The notes beneath the pieces were generated by a model. The model was given only the letters and a program-made list of their open reading frames with translations. It made no database searches and was not told the origin of the DNA. Below, one piece after another: positions 39,017 through 50,865 of a stretch of 64,000 bases of DNA. This stretch comes from Alitta virens (Eukaryota > Annelida > Polychaeta > Phyllodocida > Nereididae). The stretch lies in contig OW028573.1 in the NCBI GenBank assembly GCA_932294295.1, positions 67,619,829-67,683,828 on the forward strand. Direction: 5' to 3'. The position numbers and the translations under genes are program-made. Every line of letters begins with the position of its first letter. Positions within the stretch are counted from its first letter, which is position 1.

Positions 39017-40564
39017 GAATTACTGGAATTAGTTAAGGAAGTGGGTATACCTGTGGAAGTCTGTGAGGATGTGTTTAGGGAGAACAAGGTACACGTGCCA
39101 GTTATAATTAAAATGTTAGAAATACAATGAATCCATAGGCCTACTATTTACTGAATTAGAGGGCCCCTTTGATTTTTCTTTTTAGATTTCAGGTCCGTTA
39201 ACTGGGTTAATGGTACATTGTAATGTAAATTGTAATTTACAGGTTAATTACTTGATGTCTAACTATGTCTTTGACCTCTAATTCATAGACAATTAAGTGC
39301 ATAAGGGTTATTCAGAGGGGGGGGGGCTTTACTTGAGGGAGGCCTTTATTTTTTTCAAGATACAGTCATCATCCTTAGGCCTCTTATCTAGAGAGGCTTC
39401 GGTATATATTATGTATACATGTACCTGTTCATATAATCATAAAAAAATTTCAATTCTTGCTTACTGTTAATATAATTATTTTTTTATAAAGATGGGGATC
39501 AAAGAGGTAAAACTTTAATCGCCTGCAGACTTAATTAGGTATGGAATCGTTGCCAAAGGTGACAGAATGCGTCTCATAGCAGCCTGTAAAGAAAAAGGTA
39601 TGGAGTGATTCAGTTGTGAATGGAAAATCACAGATTTATCCAATGTATCTAAATTAGTCGCATATTACTGCTGATTCAAGCAGTATATAAAATTCTGTAA
39701 TAAGCATGACTTACCCATGCACCTATGCATGCACATCCTTACATACATTCACACGTACTTGCTTACTTTTTGATTTCTGCCTACCAAGTATTATGCCGGG
39801 GGCTTAAGTTGTACAGCTGTCAATCATCCTTTGCCTCATTGCCTTTGCCTGTCCTAATTAGCCCATCAGGTGAAGAAATAAAGGACATTACACCTAACTC
39901 GCCCACCAACTTCGCCCTCTTAGGATGTCAAACCATTATTTTAACTTGGAATCGCAAACTGTGTGTTAATGTCACGGATGATGGTGACTTGGTACAAGGT
40001 TTTATTTGGGGCTCATACTGTGCTAGCATGTCTGGTGGGCCTTATAGGATTGACCTGTCTACTGAGGTAAGTAAAGTTCAACTAAATAAAACCTGCAAGC
40101 TACTTGAGAGATGAATGCAACATTGTTATGCATGACTCTACACTAATTTAAATCCAAATTTACACATGAAGTAATTGTTTGATCCACATGAAGTTTCATT
40201 GTAATTTGGTTATTATTTATTGAGTTATTGTTTAACATTGTAATTTGGTTATCATAAAGGTGGTTTGTGTTGGCACTTGTCCAAAGACTCAAGACTTCAT
40301 TTAATTACCAGCAAGTTTTACAAATATCACATAAATAAATCAAATCAATGTACAGCTGGGGGAGATCCCTTTAAGGCACAGCGTGCATATGGGTAACATG
40401 ACTTCCATAGTCACAAAATAGGACTACAGATTTCGCTATTAATTGCTCAATATGATATATAGGCCTATTCTTTCATTGCAGTTGAATGTATCTTCTGATT
40501 CTTCTGATGATCTACCTGAATTTGTGACTCCCAAGAGGAAAAGGACAGAGACTTGTCAGGATTA
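39017..40564 (+). pseudogene. SAM-domain gene remnant, right-arm copy with an exon deleted
   Basis: The exons of 15580-17517 are repeated in mirror image. The first SAM half follows TTTCAG at 39017-39087, the second half ends near 39599, and the last exon ends at 40564 (PKRKRTETCQD then stop). The exon with VNLSRDGWVRHVD is absent, because 383 bp present in the left arm (16181-16563) are missing here between GCAAACTGTGT and GTTAATGTCACGG. The upstream part is cut by the LINE at 33270-38725 or was never present. Confidence 0.45.
39796..39905 (+). mobile_element. old, diverged SINE body (mirror of 16619-16735)
   Basis: It has the same diverged body, ending at AAAGGACATTACACC, without the tRNA-like head. 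Confidence 0.75.
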
Positions 40565-40934
40565 AGCTTTGCTGATAATTATAATTATAACAACAATCAA
40601 TCACTTTTCTTAACTACAAAATGAATTCCTACTTACAGAGTAATCATGCAGTAATTTAAAGAACAGAAGAGTTTAATATAAATGTCCTGCACTAATATTA
40701 AAAATATCTTTATATAATTTAGAATTTGACCATGTTTTGACAGTTTTACGGTTACCATTATTAATACTCACAGCCACTAGGGCATTTACAAACTTTGTGA
40801 CAATAAATTTTCAATCTCATTCTCACCAGATCAATTATAACGTATTATTCAGTAGTCACTGTTGTTTCCAAAAAATGATGCTATTTGTTGATGTTATGGC
40901 ATTGTTATTTGATAGCATTGTTAAAACATAAATT

Positions 40935-41495
40935 GGTCACATTAGATAAAAACGTTTTCTCAACGTTATGGGATGATGATTTTACAACGTTTACATAACA
41001 TGTAAAAGGAAAATGACATAATGATGTTAAAAAGGTGTCAAATATTTGCATTTTCAAAATCTGTTAAAATGACATTAAAAATTGATGCAATGTTAACATA
41101 ACCTAGAAATGTTTTCTCAATGTCAAACTTTTGCATCAATTTACGATGTTTTAATAATGTTTAACAAAAACATGATTTTAATGTCAATCTGTCACATCGG
41201 ATAATAACGTTTTCCCAATGTTATAGAATGATGTTTTTATAACATTGATATAACATGTAATAGAAAAACATCATCATGACATAAAAATAGCATTTTCAAA
41301 ATCTACTAAAATTACATGGAAAATTGATGCAATGTTAACATAACCTAAAAATGTGGTCTCGGTGTCAAGTTTTCTCATTATCTTGCAATATTTTCATTAT
41401 GTTTTATAATGACATAATTATGATGTTTATGTCTGTAAAATTAGATTAAAACATTTTCCCAATGTTACAAGATGATGTTTTTATCATTGAACGTT
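40935..41495. repeat. diverged ~250-bp tandem repeat (mirror of 14650-15210)
   Basis: The units, anchors and order are the same, in reverse complement. Confidence 0.8.
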
Positions 41496-41714
41496 TTTCA
41501 AGTAATCCTTTTTCATAATATTTATATATGGTATGTTTAAAAGTTAATCGTACATTACTATTTATATTAAATTCTCTTGGAAGGCCACTTTTATCCAAGC
41601 ATTTTAGCTAAGAAGTTCGTTTTTTTGGACAAGTTTCAGCCCTACAAAGAGTTGCAGGGTTTTAATTTTATAAGTCACTGTTTGAGCAATATTAATTTTA
41701 AAATGCCAGGGCTC

Positions 41715-41955
41715 CTCTCTATTAAGACCACCTGTCTATTAAATCACCTCACTATTAAGACCACCTCTATTACATCACCAGCTATTAATACCACGTCACT
41801 ATCAAAACCACCTTACTATTAGGATTACCTCACTATTTAACCACTCCACTATCAAGACCAATATATTTAGATCACCTTACTATAAGACCACCTCACTATT
41901 AAAACCACCTCTCTGTTAAGACCACATCTTTATTGACACAACCACAATATTAGTA
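41715..41955. repeat. minisatellite of ~18-20-bp units (mirror of 14190-14430)
   Basis: Runs of ACTATTAAGACCACCTC variants. The open frame seen across it is produced by the repeat. Confidence 0.85.
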
Positions 41956-42534
41956 AGAACGTAGACATACTGCTAGTACAATGTATTCTAACCACTTCTC
42001 TATCAATGCCTTGCTAAGCTTTGAACTTTGGTTTATATTCATAGAAATTTGGTTGAGTGTTGGGAAACAAACTTGGCATTATATCTATTTATTAGCCCTA
42101 ATAAGTATGACAAAGGATTACTTGAAAGACCGGTGTTTTACAGATATGCTGTTTCAATGTCATTGTAATCATGAAATTGAAACATTACTTGATGATTAAC
42201 ACACAGAGGCCTTCTCATGTGTCCAAACAATGTAAATTACACAATCATACCCAGACATTCTTAGGAGACATGGAATTCATAAGCATGTAATACATCATAG
42301 TCATAAATTTGACTTCATAAACATATCAAAAAATGACTGTTGCTGTCATCTGGCTTGTGTTATATAACACTGTCCAGTCGGGTGTTGCATCACGAATCTT
42401 GTGCTGATGCCAGACCCAATATGTGGCATTATGTCATCAAAGTGTATTTATGTCCTACAAAGGTGATGCTGTTATACCCAAATCAAAACTAATCTAACAT
42501 TACATATTTATATCTTTCAAAGTAAGAAATGTTG

Positions 42535-43103
42535 TAACCTGTTTGCTCTAGAAACACAAACTGATTTCCCATTTTGCCCCATACCTGGTTTCATTTATAA
42601 AATAAAAGATCAAATGAATAGACCACTACACAATAACCTGTACAACTGTTTTAGTAAGGGTCACAATTTAATAATTGCATATATAGCACATTATGAATAC
42701 ATGTTTGTAATAAGTAAATGTCGCAAATACACAAGCACATGAACAGTGGGACCAACTTAGTGACAGAATTTAACAGCACATTATATGATTTGTAACCTGT
42801 TTGCTCTAGAAGCTCATCCAGCAAACGTTTTTCCAGTTCATGAAATGACCACTATACACAAACTGATTTCCCATTTTGCCCCATACCTTGTTTCATTTAT
42901 AAAATAAGAGATGAAATGAATAGACCACTACACAATAACCTGTACAACTGTTTTAGTAAGGGCCACAATTTAATAATTGCATAAATAGCACATTATGAAT
43001 ACATGTTTGTTATTCTAAGTAATAAGTAAATGTCGCAAATACACAAGCACATGAACAGTGGGACCATCTTAGTGACAGAATTTAACAGCACATTATATGA
43101 TTT
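42535..43103. repeat. ~313-bp imperfect tandem duplication (mirror of 13042-13610)
   Basis: Two copies ending in TAACAGCACATTATATGATT are seen, with the same internal deletion in one of them. Confidence 0.85.
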
Positions 43104-43190
43104 TTATTAGTCATTTCAACCTTAGAATTTACAAGATTATGTTATTCAATGGACAACAGGGAGGAGCATAGGTTTCAGTTATGCTTCAAT

Positions 43191-43377
43191 GGTGGGTGGG
43201 TGATTAGGGCTTTACGTCCTGTAGTTCTGCACCTGATGGGCTAATTAGGACAGGCAGGGACCATGGCAATGAGACGAAGGATGAAACAGCCATCCAACTT
43301 AGGCTCGACCGGGAATCGAACCCGGGACCCAGCGGTTGGAAGCCCAGAGCGCTACCTCTGAGCTAGGCCCCCACCCT
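43191..43377 (-). mobile_element. full-length SINE (mirror of 12768-12954)
   Basis: Its duplication, AGTTATGCTTCAAT and AGTTATACTTCAAT, carries the same single mismatch as in the left arm. The mismatch is therefore older than the inverted duplication. Confidence 0.95.
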
Positions 43378-44431
43378 AGTTATACTTCAATACCCTCAAG
43401 CCCTGACCCACCCTATACACCCTCCATCACCACTGAGTGCCAATTGGCTAACAAGCCTGTCACCAATCAATGCCAAATTTTGGTCTCGTGATCGTGTCAT
43501 GTGTCGGACGCCGTTATAAACGCGCGGATTTACAAAATGGAATCAAAACAGCTCCTTGTGACAATCCTGCATTCTATTTTCTGTACCTGCGTATCTTTGA
43601 CTACTTCTCAGCACAAGAAACAACAAGAAACTACTTGGTATCCTACTGATATTCCAGAAAAAGGTGAGTTTATCACAGTTAACGTTTTTGAGGTAGTAAA
43701 CATAATTTGTTTCAGTCAACTCTGCCAAAAGGTCTATAATTCTCCAAACAGCCGACCGGCTTTCTATGCTTTAAAACAAACAGTATGGCTATGTGAAGAA
43801 AACTTCTGCAATCTTCACCACAAAGCATCAGTAAATTCAGGAAAAATTCAAAAATAAACTAAGCCGACTAGTGTATAATTAACAGGCCTTCTAAACAATA
43901 GAGTTATAGAGATGGACAGTGATTCTCCATGACATATATGTAAACATACAACATTTATTTGGGTAATAATTTAAGGGATGACTGATTGCACTGCATATTG
44001 TATCATTTTTATATTAAGACACTTTAGCAGACGATTTAAGAGAATGGTCTGAAAAGTTCGATGTCAAAGCTAATGCAGTTGATGGTCTTCTTGGTATACT
44101 TAAAAACCATGGCCATGATGACTTGCCACTTATATCTAGAACTCTGCGTGGCACCCTGCGATCTGTAGATACAAGATATAGCAGGAATGTCCTATTATTA
44201 CTTTGGCCTGAAGATGACACTCGGAATTCTAAATCAGCTTCCCCTTGCCTTTGTTCAAACTCTACAGATTCTTGAATTGGTCCTCAACATTGATGGATTA
44301 CCTGTTTAAGAGTACAAATAGCTCATGCTGGCCTGTCCTCTGTTATTTTTTAAACATTAAACCTTCAAAGGTTTTCCCTTTATGTGTTACTATTGCATCA
44401 GGGAAACCACCTACACTGGATTTCTTGAGAG

Positions 44432-44482
44432 TGTGTGTGTGTGAGTTATTGTTTAACGCCTCATCAGCACCTGAGTGGGCTA
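44432..44482 (-). mobile_element. 51-bp LINE tail insertion (mirror of 11663-11713)
   Basis: It has a (GT)n run followed by GTTTAACGCCTCATCAGCAC. The target duplication on one side now has a change (GGATTTTTTGAGAG) relative to the left arm. Confidence 0.92.
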
Positions 44483-44711
44483 GGATTTTTTGAGAGATAC
44501 GATAAATGAAACTCAAGTGCGTGTTGGCTGGAGGTATTGAATACATGGGACGCAACATCAAAGTGTCAATGAAAGGTATTATATGTGATGCTCCATCTAG
44601 AAGCATGGTCAAATGCATAAAATCACATACAGGATACTACGGCTGTGACAAATGTAATCAGAAAGGACTCCATGTTTTCACTCTGCGGGGAAAAAATAGA
44701 GCTGGCAGGGT

Positions 44712-44968
44712 TAGTTAGTTAGTTAGTGTTATTGTTTAACGCCTCATCAGCACCTGAGTGGGCTATGTAGAGGCTCTCTAGGGTAAGATTGATTATCTAT
44801 AGTTGGTAGTAGAAACCAGAAGCATGTAAAAAAGCAAAAATTGTCTGCGTTGGATAGCTGGAGCAGCTTGTGCAATGCGCACTGTCCTGTTTTAGCCACT
44901 GGGGATAGAGGACTTCACCCCAAGTGTTTCCACCCTCGCCGCGTGGAGGCCCAGGACGTTCGAGGGCC
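44712..44968 (-). mobile_element. short internally deleted LINE derivative (mirror of 11177-11433)
   Basis: It has the same junction (GATAGCTGGAGCAGC) and the same 13-bp duplication GAGCTGGCAGGGT on both sides. It is therefore not an independent insertion. Confidence 0.95.
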
Positions 44969-45061
44969 GAGCTGGCAGGGTGACTTTTCCGGATACTGGT
45001 AATGTCACACCAAGGACTGACTATTCATTTCGTAATGTACAACAGCCTGAACACCATAAGG

Positions 45062-45253
45062 GTGGTGGGTGGGTGGGTGATTAGGGCTTTACGTCCTGTA
45101 TTTCTGCACCAATTGGGCTAATTAGGACAGGCAGAGACCATGGCAATGAGACGAAGGATGAAACAGCCATCCAACTTAGGCTCGACCGGGAATCGAACCC
45201 GGGACCCAGCGGTTGGAAGCCCAGAGCGCTACCTCTGAGCTAGGCCTCCGCCC
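45062..45253 (-). mobile_element. full-length SINE (mirror of 10892-11083)
   Basis: Complete head, body and tail lie inside the transposase-like gene, as in the left arm. Confidence 0.93.
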
Positions 45254-46350
45254 TCTCCTCACTTGGGTAAAAGGTCCTGTTGGTCACCCAAGTCGGCTTT
45301 CCAACAACCAAATGAATCAAATTAGTACCAATTTACTTGAAATAAAGAAGTACATTCCGCTTGAATTTGCAAGGAAACCCAGAGGACTACAAGAGCTGGA
45401 GAGGTGGAAGGCAACAGAGCTACGACAGATTCTTCTGTACACCGGCCAATTTGTTTTGCAGAATGTACTTCCTTCTGCTTTCTTTAAGCACTTTATGACT
45501 CTCAGTGTAGCAATCATTACTTGTGTATTTTGTTGATAAAAGCAAAGAACTGTATGGGAATAATTTTTTGGTTTACAATGTTCATGGTTTGGTTTATTTA
45601 GCAGAATAATCTGAAAGACATGGATCCCTAGAAAATTGTGCAGCATGGAAATTTGAAAATTATATGCAACAACTGAAAAAAAAAGTAAGATCTGGAAAAA
45701 ATCCAACTGCACAAATTGTCAAAAGAGTTTTCGAACAGCAAGGTATTAATATTCAAGTCAAGGAAAAACCAATCTGTACAAAGTGGCCGAATAACTTCTT
45801 CAAAACTAACACAGGAAAATACTGTGGAATAGTGAAGGACAAAAATGACAAATATCTGTGCCGTATATACTACCATCCAAAATCTGCATTTTCCCAACCA
45901 TGTGATTCTCGGCTAATTGGTATCGTCAATCTTAGACGTTTGGACAGTGAAATGAGGCTTGTACCTGCTGAGGATATTGTCACTAGATGTATGATTGTTG
46001 ACCAGGGCAGAGACCTTACTTTTCTTCTGCTTCTCCACCAATATTGACCACTGGCATGTTCAACGAAAGACAATAATCACTGGGCCAAAACGTTATAAAA
46101 ACGAGTCACCACATTGCTACTAGCCTACTTAACTATAATACTATGACAAATTCAGTGATATACTTTAACAGTGTTGAAGGGCTACAATATCTATATTGGA
46201 TACATCCTGAACATATACATTCATACTTAAATAAAAATTCCTCAGCTTGTAACAAGCTGTTACTAGTGCCAGGCAACATTTTACACTTAGGTCAATATAC
46301 ATTCTTTAATTTTCTCAAATTTCCAAATGTATGCCACGGAGTCATCATAT

Positions 46351-46548
46351 TGTTTGTTTGTTTGTGTGTGTTTGTTTGTGATTAGGGCTTTATGTCCTGT
46401 ATTTTTGCACCAGTTGGGCTAATTAGGACAGGAACCATGGCAATGAGATGAAGGAAACAGCCATCCAACTTAGGCTCGACCAGGAATCGAACCCGGGACC
46501 CAGCGGTTGGAAGCCCAGAGCCCTACCTCTGAGCTAAGCCCCCGCCCT
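46351..46548 (-). mobile_element. full-length SINE (mirror of 9597-9794)
   Basis: The 15-bp duplication ACGGAGTCATCATAT flanks it (46336-46350 and 46549-46563). The head has drifted a little (GAGCCCTACC, CTAAGCC) relative to the left copy. Confidence 0.95.
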
Positions 46549-46667
46549 ACGGAGTCATCATATAAAACAAAAATTGGGGTTATTTGGTTAGCAGTAAGAA
46601 TCATCCACTTTCTCTCTAGAATCTCTGGCTACATGTGTCATATGAATTTGTTTTTATTTTCAGGAAA

Positions 46668-48055
46668 ATGAGCTTCTGTGTGGTCAATTTCAAAACAGAT
46701 TATTCTGTCGAGGCTGTGCCAAACTCTTGGCTGAAAGAGAAAAATGAGGGAGTAAGTCTTGGGAAATTTATGATACAATTAACACAGCGAAATAAATTAT
46801 ATTAAAGAGGCTATTGTTTAACAACTAAATTATTTGTTTATTTTACAGCTGCATTGCTAATGGCCACCTAAAAATGAAAGGAAGAGTGGAAAAAAGGGCT
46901 ATTCCAGATGAGGGTCATTGGCAATTGTTCCCAGTGAGAAAAATTAGCAGAAAGGGTATGTATGTTTGGAATGGAGCTTATACTTATATTTTTGACATGT
47001 ATGTTAAACACACATGTTAAATTGTACTGTACATATATATTTATCAATGGTCAATGAATAATAATAATTATTATTATATAAGAATATGTACTTGTTATTT
47101 AGGCCATACAAGCACATATGATACACTTCTAAAGAGAAACAGTTACTTTGAGCTAATTAATACACTTTATTACAGATTATTCAGAATATAGCATAGCTGA
47201 AAAACAAGCTCAGGTGGCCAAAAACACCTCAAATATAGATACTGATGATGAAAGGCCTGCACTGGGATTATGCACAGAAGGGTGGTTTTGATACACAATT
47301 TAATTTTGAAATTGGCATATACATATAGATGGCTTCAAATGTCTACATATATTTATTATTATTATTTTCAGGTAATGACAGCAATGTCAATTCTCCAATG
47401 TTGCCAACGGCGCCTGCACTGAACACTGGTAAGTAGTTCTATGGTTTATATTTGACCTATTTTGAGAGCATCCTAAAGCCTATACTTATAAAAAATATTG
47501 GTAAAAACTAAACATTTATTGTCATTTAATCCAATTGTAGCATTTTAAATAAAAACTTATATTTATCCCAAAAGTTAATTGATGCCATGAAAGCTGGGGT
47601 TCTTTGTGTAGCACCCTGAAGTATATTTCTGATATAATTTTGTCCGGTAATAGTGAATGAAGCAGCATCAGCAGAGCCCAACACCCCGCCGTCACTCCAG
47701 TCTAACGGAAGTACCATCTCTCCGGTAGCACCATTTGTGATGCCAGTACTTTTCAGTACTCCTAGATGCCAACCAAGTTATGGTATGGTACATGAAAATT
47801 GCCTTTAACCATTAAGCTTTCTTGATGTTGTGTTAGTGTCACAAAATAATAATTTCTAAGAATGATTGTTTGACCGCTCTCTAAATTTATTGTAATTGCA
47901 CACTGTAAATAATGCTTGGTGATCTTTATCTGTTAGTACATTTGTATTGTTAGTAACTTTCAACTGTCAACAATATGTAACAATGTATATCATGTAATAC
48001 AAAATTAATAAAAATATTTATTTCTCACTTCCAGAAACCCAATAAGACTTTCCCA
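46668..48055 (+). pseudogene. CYWPP/DUF4806-like gene, right-arm copy, cut off by the arm border
   Basis: The exon from the ATG at 46668 (MSFCVVNFKTDYSVEA) to a GTAAGT donor, the exon with the LHC-stop-WPPK lesion, the exon with DYSEYSIAEKQAQVAK (from about 47176) and later small exons with GTAAGT/TTTCAG borders match the left copy. The arm ends at 48055 just after AGAAACCCAATAAGACTT, so the DUF4806-like end seen at 7520-7650 has no counterpart here. The stop codon is shared with the left arm and thus preceded the duplication. Confidence 0.55.
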
Positions 48056-49970
48056 AAGCCCTAATCTAAAAAAATCAAAAAAAGGTCATTAGGTTATATA
48101 GTTATTTGATACTAGGCAATTAATACAGATGGACACAATATAATTGAGTGCTATTTAAATTCAATATGTTTTTAGTTGCATTGTCATTTTTCATATCTCT
48201 GGTTCTGCTTAACACAATGCAATAAAATGCATATGCTCTTGATCTAGAAAATTAAAGCAACCCAACAAACAGTGAGTCATTATTGTATAGTTAGAAAATT
48301 GGAAAATAACTATGGTGTCTCAGAGTAACTAATTAAGCATCTTCTTTGATCTGGCCTGGGCAATCGACTATGACGCCCCAACACAAGGCCATGGTAGTGG
48401 AGGGGGTGGGGGTGACACCACTAAGGGGTTATTAAAAGTTCCGACTGGTCACTGCTAGGCACAGAGAGTCACCTGCACGGATTTTCCCTTTCTGAAAAAA
48501 CTTGCAGATATTCATATACAGTGTTTCTAACAGTGAATAAACCTTTCATTACTTTTCTCGGGACTTCAGTCAGTCAGTCAGTCAGTCAGTCAGTCAGTCA
48601 GTCAGTCAGTCAGTCAGTCAGTCAGTCAGTAACTGCACCAAAGCCTTTCTTTAATAATCTGTGCTAGCATTATTAATACAGCAGTCAGTCAGTCATCTGA
48701 CATAGAAAACTATTTCAAGGTCAATTGTACAATCGTATTGGAAGGACAAGTTAGAAAAAAAAAGGTTCACATGGGGGTTGCCTTGACTTCATATCTTTTT
48801 ATCTTCTGAATGTAAAGTGTAATAACCACGCACTCCAATTCAACCCTTGAAATTTGTGAAGACAAGGGGAGTTATAAACTGGAATCTGGAACTGATCAGA
48901 AACACATTTTGCTGATAAGAGCAAAATGCTGCTGATCACCATCCACAACAGCCCACCCCTCTGATATCCGTGACAAAGGGCAACGAGGCACGAGAGCCAC
49001 TACAGGCCAACACCATCCGCCAATCAATTATAGCCAATTAGTCAGGAATGTCTATCAGCATCGCCCCGACTTGGGCCGTGTTTCGGGGTGATGTCGGCAA
49101 AATATGGACCATATGAGTCATACTATATATCGTAAAAATATCCCCTTCTCAAAATCACAGAAGCATGACATGGCTGATCAACCATATGGCAGACCATTTG
49201 ATGCCATGAACACCAATACTTTTATTGTATTTTCTCGTAGACAGGGTGCTGTGCAAGAAGAAGTCATCCTTCAGTGCAGGGGCCATCATTTGGCTAGCCC
49301 TGCCTCAGATGTTTAGCCCAACATAGTGAGGCTGGCCCCATCTCTAAGAAGTTTTGACCCAAGGCAGAAGGGCTGCCCCCAGCTAGGCAGGCTGGTTATT
49401 CACCAGGAAGATAGCTCCAGTCTATGGAGCTCTAAGCAGCTAAGGGGAGGCTAGCCCTTCATTGCAAAAGGTTGTGTTGGTATATGGTATCCTGATATTG
49501 GCGAGGGTGGTCAAGATGGCTGCCCCATGCACCAAACAGTTGCTCGGGAGGGAGGACACTGTCAGCTACTGTTCGAGACAATTGCTATTAATGCGAGTCA
49601 CTGCCCTTTCACGAAATGATGGTGCATTATCATCCACACTGTCAATATCTGTAAGTAAACATGCAGTGCCAATAGCCAAAATGTTGAAGCAGTATAGCCG
49701 AAAGGCACGACCTAAAAGTATTCACAAATGATATATCCAAGTGATTTACCCCCACTTGATGTAACTGTCAGCACAAGGGATATATGTATTTGATTCTATT
49801 GGTCCTCTTTCACCTCGAGGGACAAGGGACACATAACCTGGCTTGAGGGACATGGGACACACACAAAACTAAAATAGCTAAGGGACAGGGGACACAACTA
49901 AAATGGCCAAAGGACAGGGGGACACAAATCCCCATCCTGGGCAGCTGGGCCTCACATTATTTCAAATGGC
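48054..49970 (+). repeat. left arm of a second inverted repeat
   Basis: It is the reverse complement of 51652-53537; paired landmarks have a constant sum of 101622 on the inner side. No family is recognised for the frames inside (for example 49462-49731). The arm begins at CCCAAAGCCC, overlapping the last bases of the first inverted repeat. Confidence 0.93.
48567..48630. repeat. (CAGT)n microsatellite
   Basis: About 16 uninterrupted units are seen here. The mirror position in the other arm (about 52991-53022) has only about half that number. Confidence 0.95.
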
Positions 49971-50032
49971 AGGACGAATTGGAGGTCCTTATTGGTGCCA
50001 CATTTTGCTGCAAATGTGATTTCCTGTATTGG

Positions 50033-50181
50033 TGGTGGGTGGGATTAGGGCTTTACGTCCTGTGTTTCTGCACCAGTTGGGCTAATTAGGACAGGCAGAG
50101 ACCATGGCAATGAGACGAAGGATGAAACAGCCATCCAACTTAGGCTCGACTGGGAATCGAACCCGGGACCCAGCGGTTGGA
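50033..50181 (-). mobile_element. SINE, slightly 5'-truncated
   Basis: It ends (5' side, minus strand) at CCAACCGCTGGGTCCCGGG, inside the tRNA-like head. The duplication TTCCTGTATTGG is at 50021-50032 and 50182-50193. Confidence 0.94.
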
Positions 50182-50506
50182 TTCCTGTATTGGATGAGAG
50201 TCTTTTGTGGCGTTTTGGGTAACAGAGGGTTCCACAACAATAGCTAACAATATAATCGATCATGATCTGATATTGATAGGCTGCCATGAATCACAATTAC
50301 ACAAGGTCATGTTCTGGAATATTAGTGAAAATGTTATTCGATACATTGCTGCCCCTTGCTGGGTCTTTACAATTTGACAAAAATTAAAACATTCTCAAGA
50401 TGCATGAATTAAAATATTGTGATTATGTATGTTGACATTACTATGGAATTAATTGTCTTGTAAATACATGCAGCTACAAAGTGAGATCTGGGGTACCAGT
50501 GCTTAA

Positions 50507-50865
50507 AGGGGCGTTCACACTGTCACGTATAAGACCTACGTAAGACCACGGATGAAAAAATATTTTTACTCTTGCTCATCTCTGGCCATACGTAGTTTAC
50601 TTGGCGACTGTTTCAAGGATACTCTTGCTAATTCGTAGGAAGCTCCTGGTAGCGCTAAGTCATCCATGACCATGCGTTCAGAGGGCAAAAAGTTCGTCGA
50701 ATGAATTGTTTATATTAGTTAACTGCTCGGGAGTCAGAGTGCCCCAAGTACGCTCGTGGAAAGAACTTATACATGATTAACAGAGCCACGAGTGAGCACG
50801 TATAGCCCATTTTTTTATGTAGGTGGTCACTCATAGCTCTTATACGTGACAGTGTGAACCCCCAC
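50507..50865. mobile_element. MITE with TTAA target duplication
   Basis: TTAA at 50503-50506 and 50866-50869 encloses 359 bp. Its ends are inverted copies of each other: after the first few bases TTCACACTGTCACGTATAAG on the left equals the reverse complement of the right end. There is no coding capacity. TTAA targets are used by piggyBac and Kolobok transposases; which family moved it is not decided. Confidence 0.85.

Larger units (their letters stand above)
43537..46047 (+). pseudogene. Tnp2/Transposase_21-like transposase gene, right-arm copy
   Basis: This is the mirror of 10098-12608 and carries the same three insertions. From the ATG at 43537 (MESKQLLVTILHSIF) a first exon ends near a GTGAGT donor. 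Pieces with LREWSEKF (about 44030), CDAPSRSMVKC and HTGYYGCDKC (about 44590-44660), RVTFPDTG (after the LINE derivative), WKATELRQ (about 45415) and PCDSRLIG (about 45900) follow. Only scattered substitutions separate it from the left copy (for example one Gly for Glu in GKYCGIV). It is inactive for the same reasons. Confidence 0.6.
32346..48055 (-). repeat. right arm of the giant inverted repeat
   Basis: This is the reverse complement of 8104-18718 plus a 5.46-kb LINE (33270-38725) and minus 383 bp. It ends at CTTTCCCAA (48055), in the middle of the DUF4806-like gene, which is complete only beyond the left arm. This shows that the left side holds the original sequence at that border. Confidence 0.95.

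Noticed and set aside
48567..48630. CAGT repeats as a CRISPR-like array
   Set aside because: The units are 4 bp without spacers: a plain microsatellite in animal DNA.
49462..49731. 89-codon frame present in both arms of the second inverted repeat
   Set aside because: No recognisable domain; both copies are the same duplicated DNA, so conservation is not evidence of coding.
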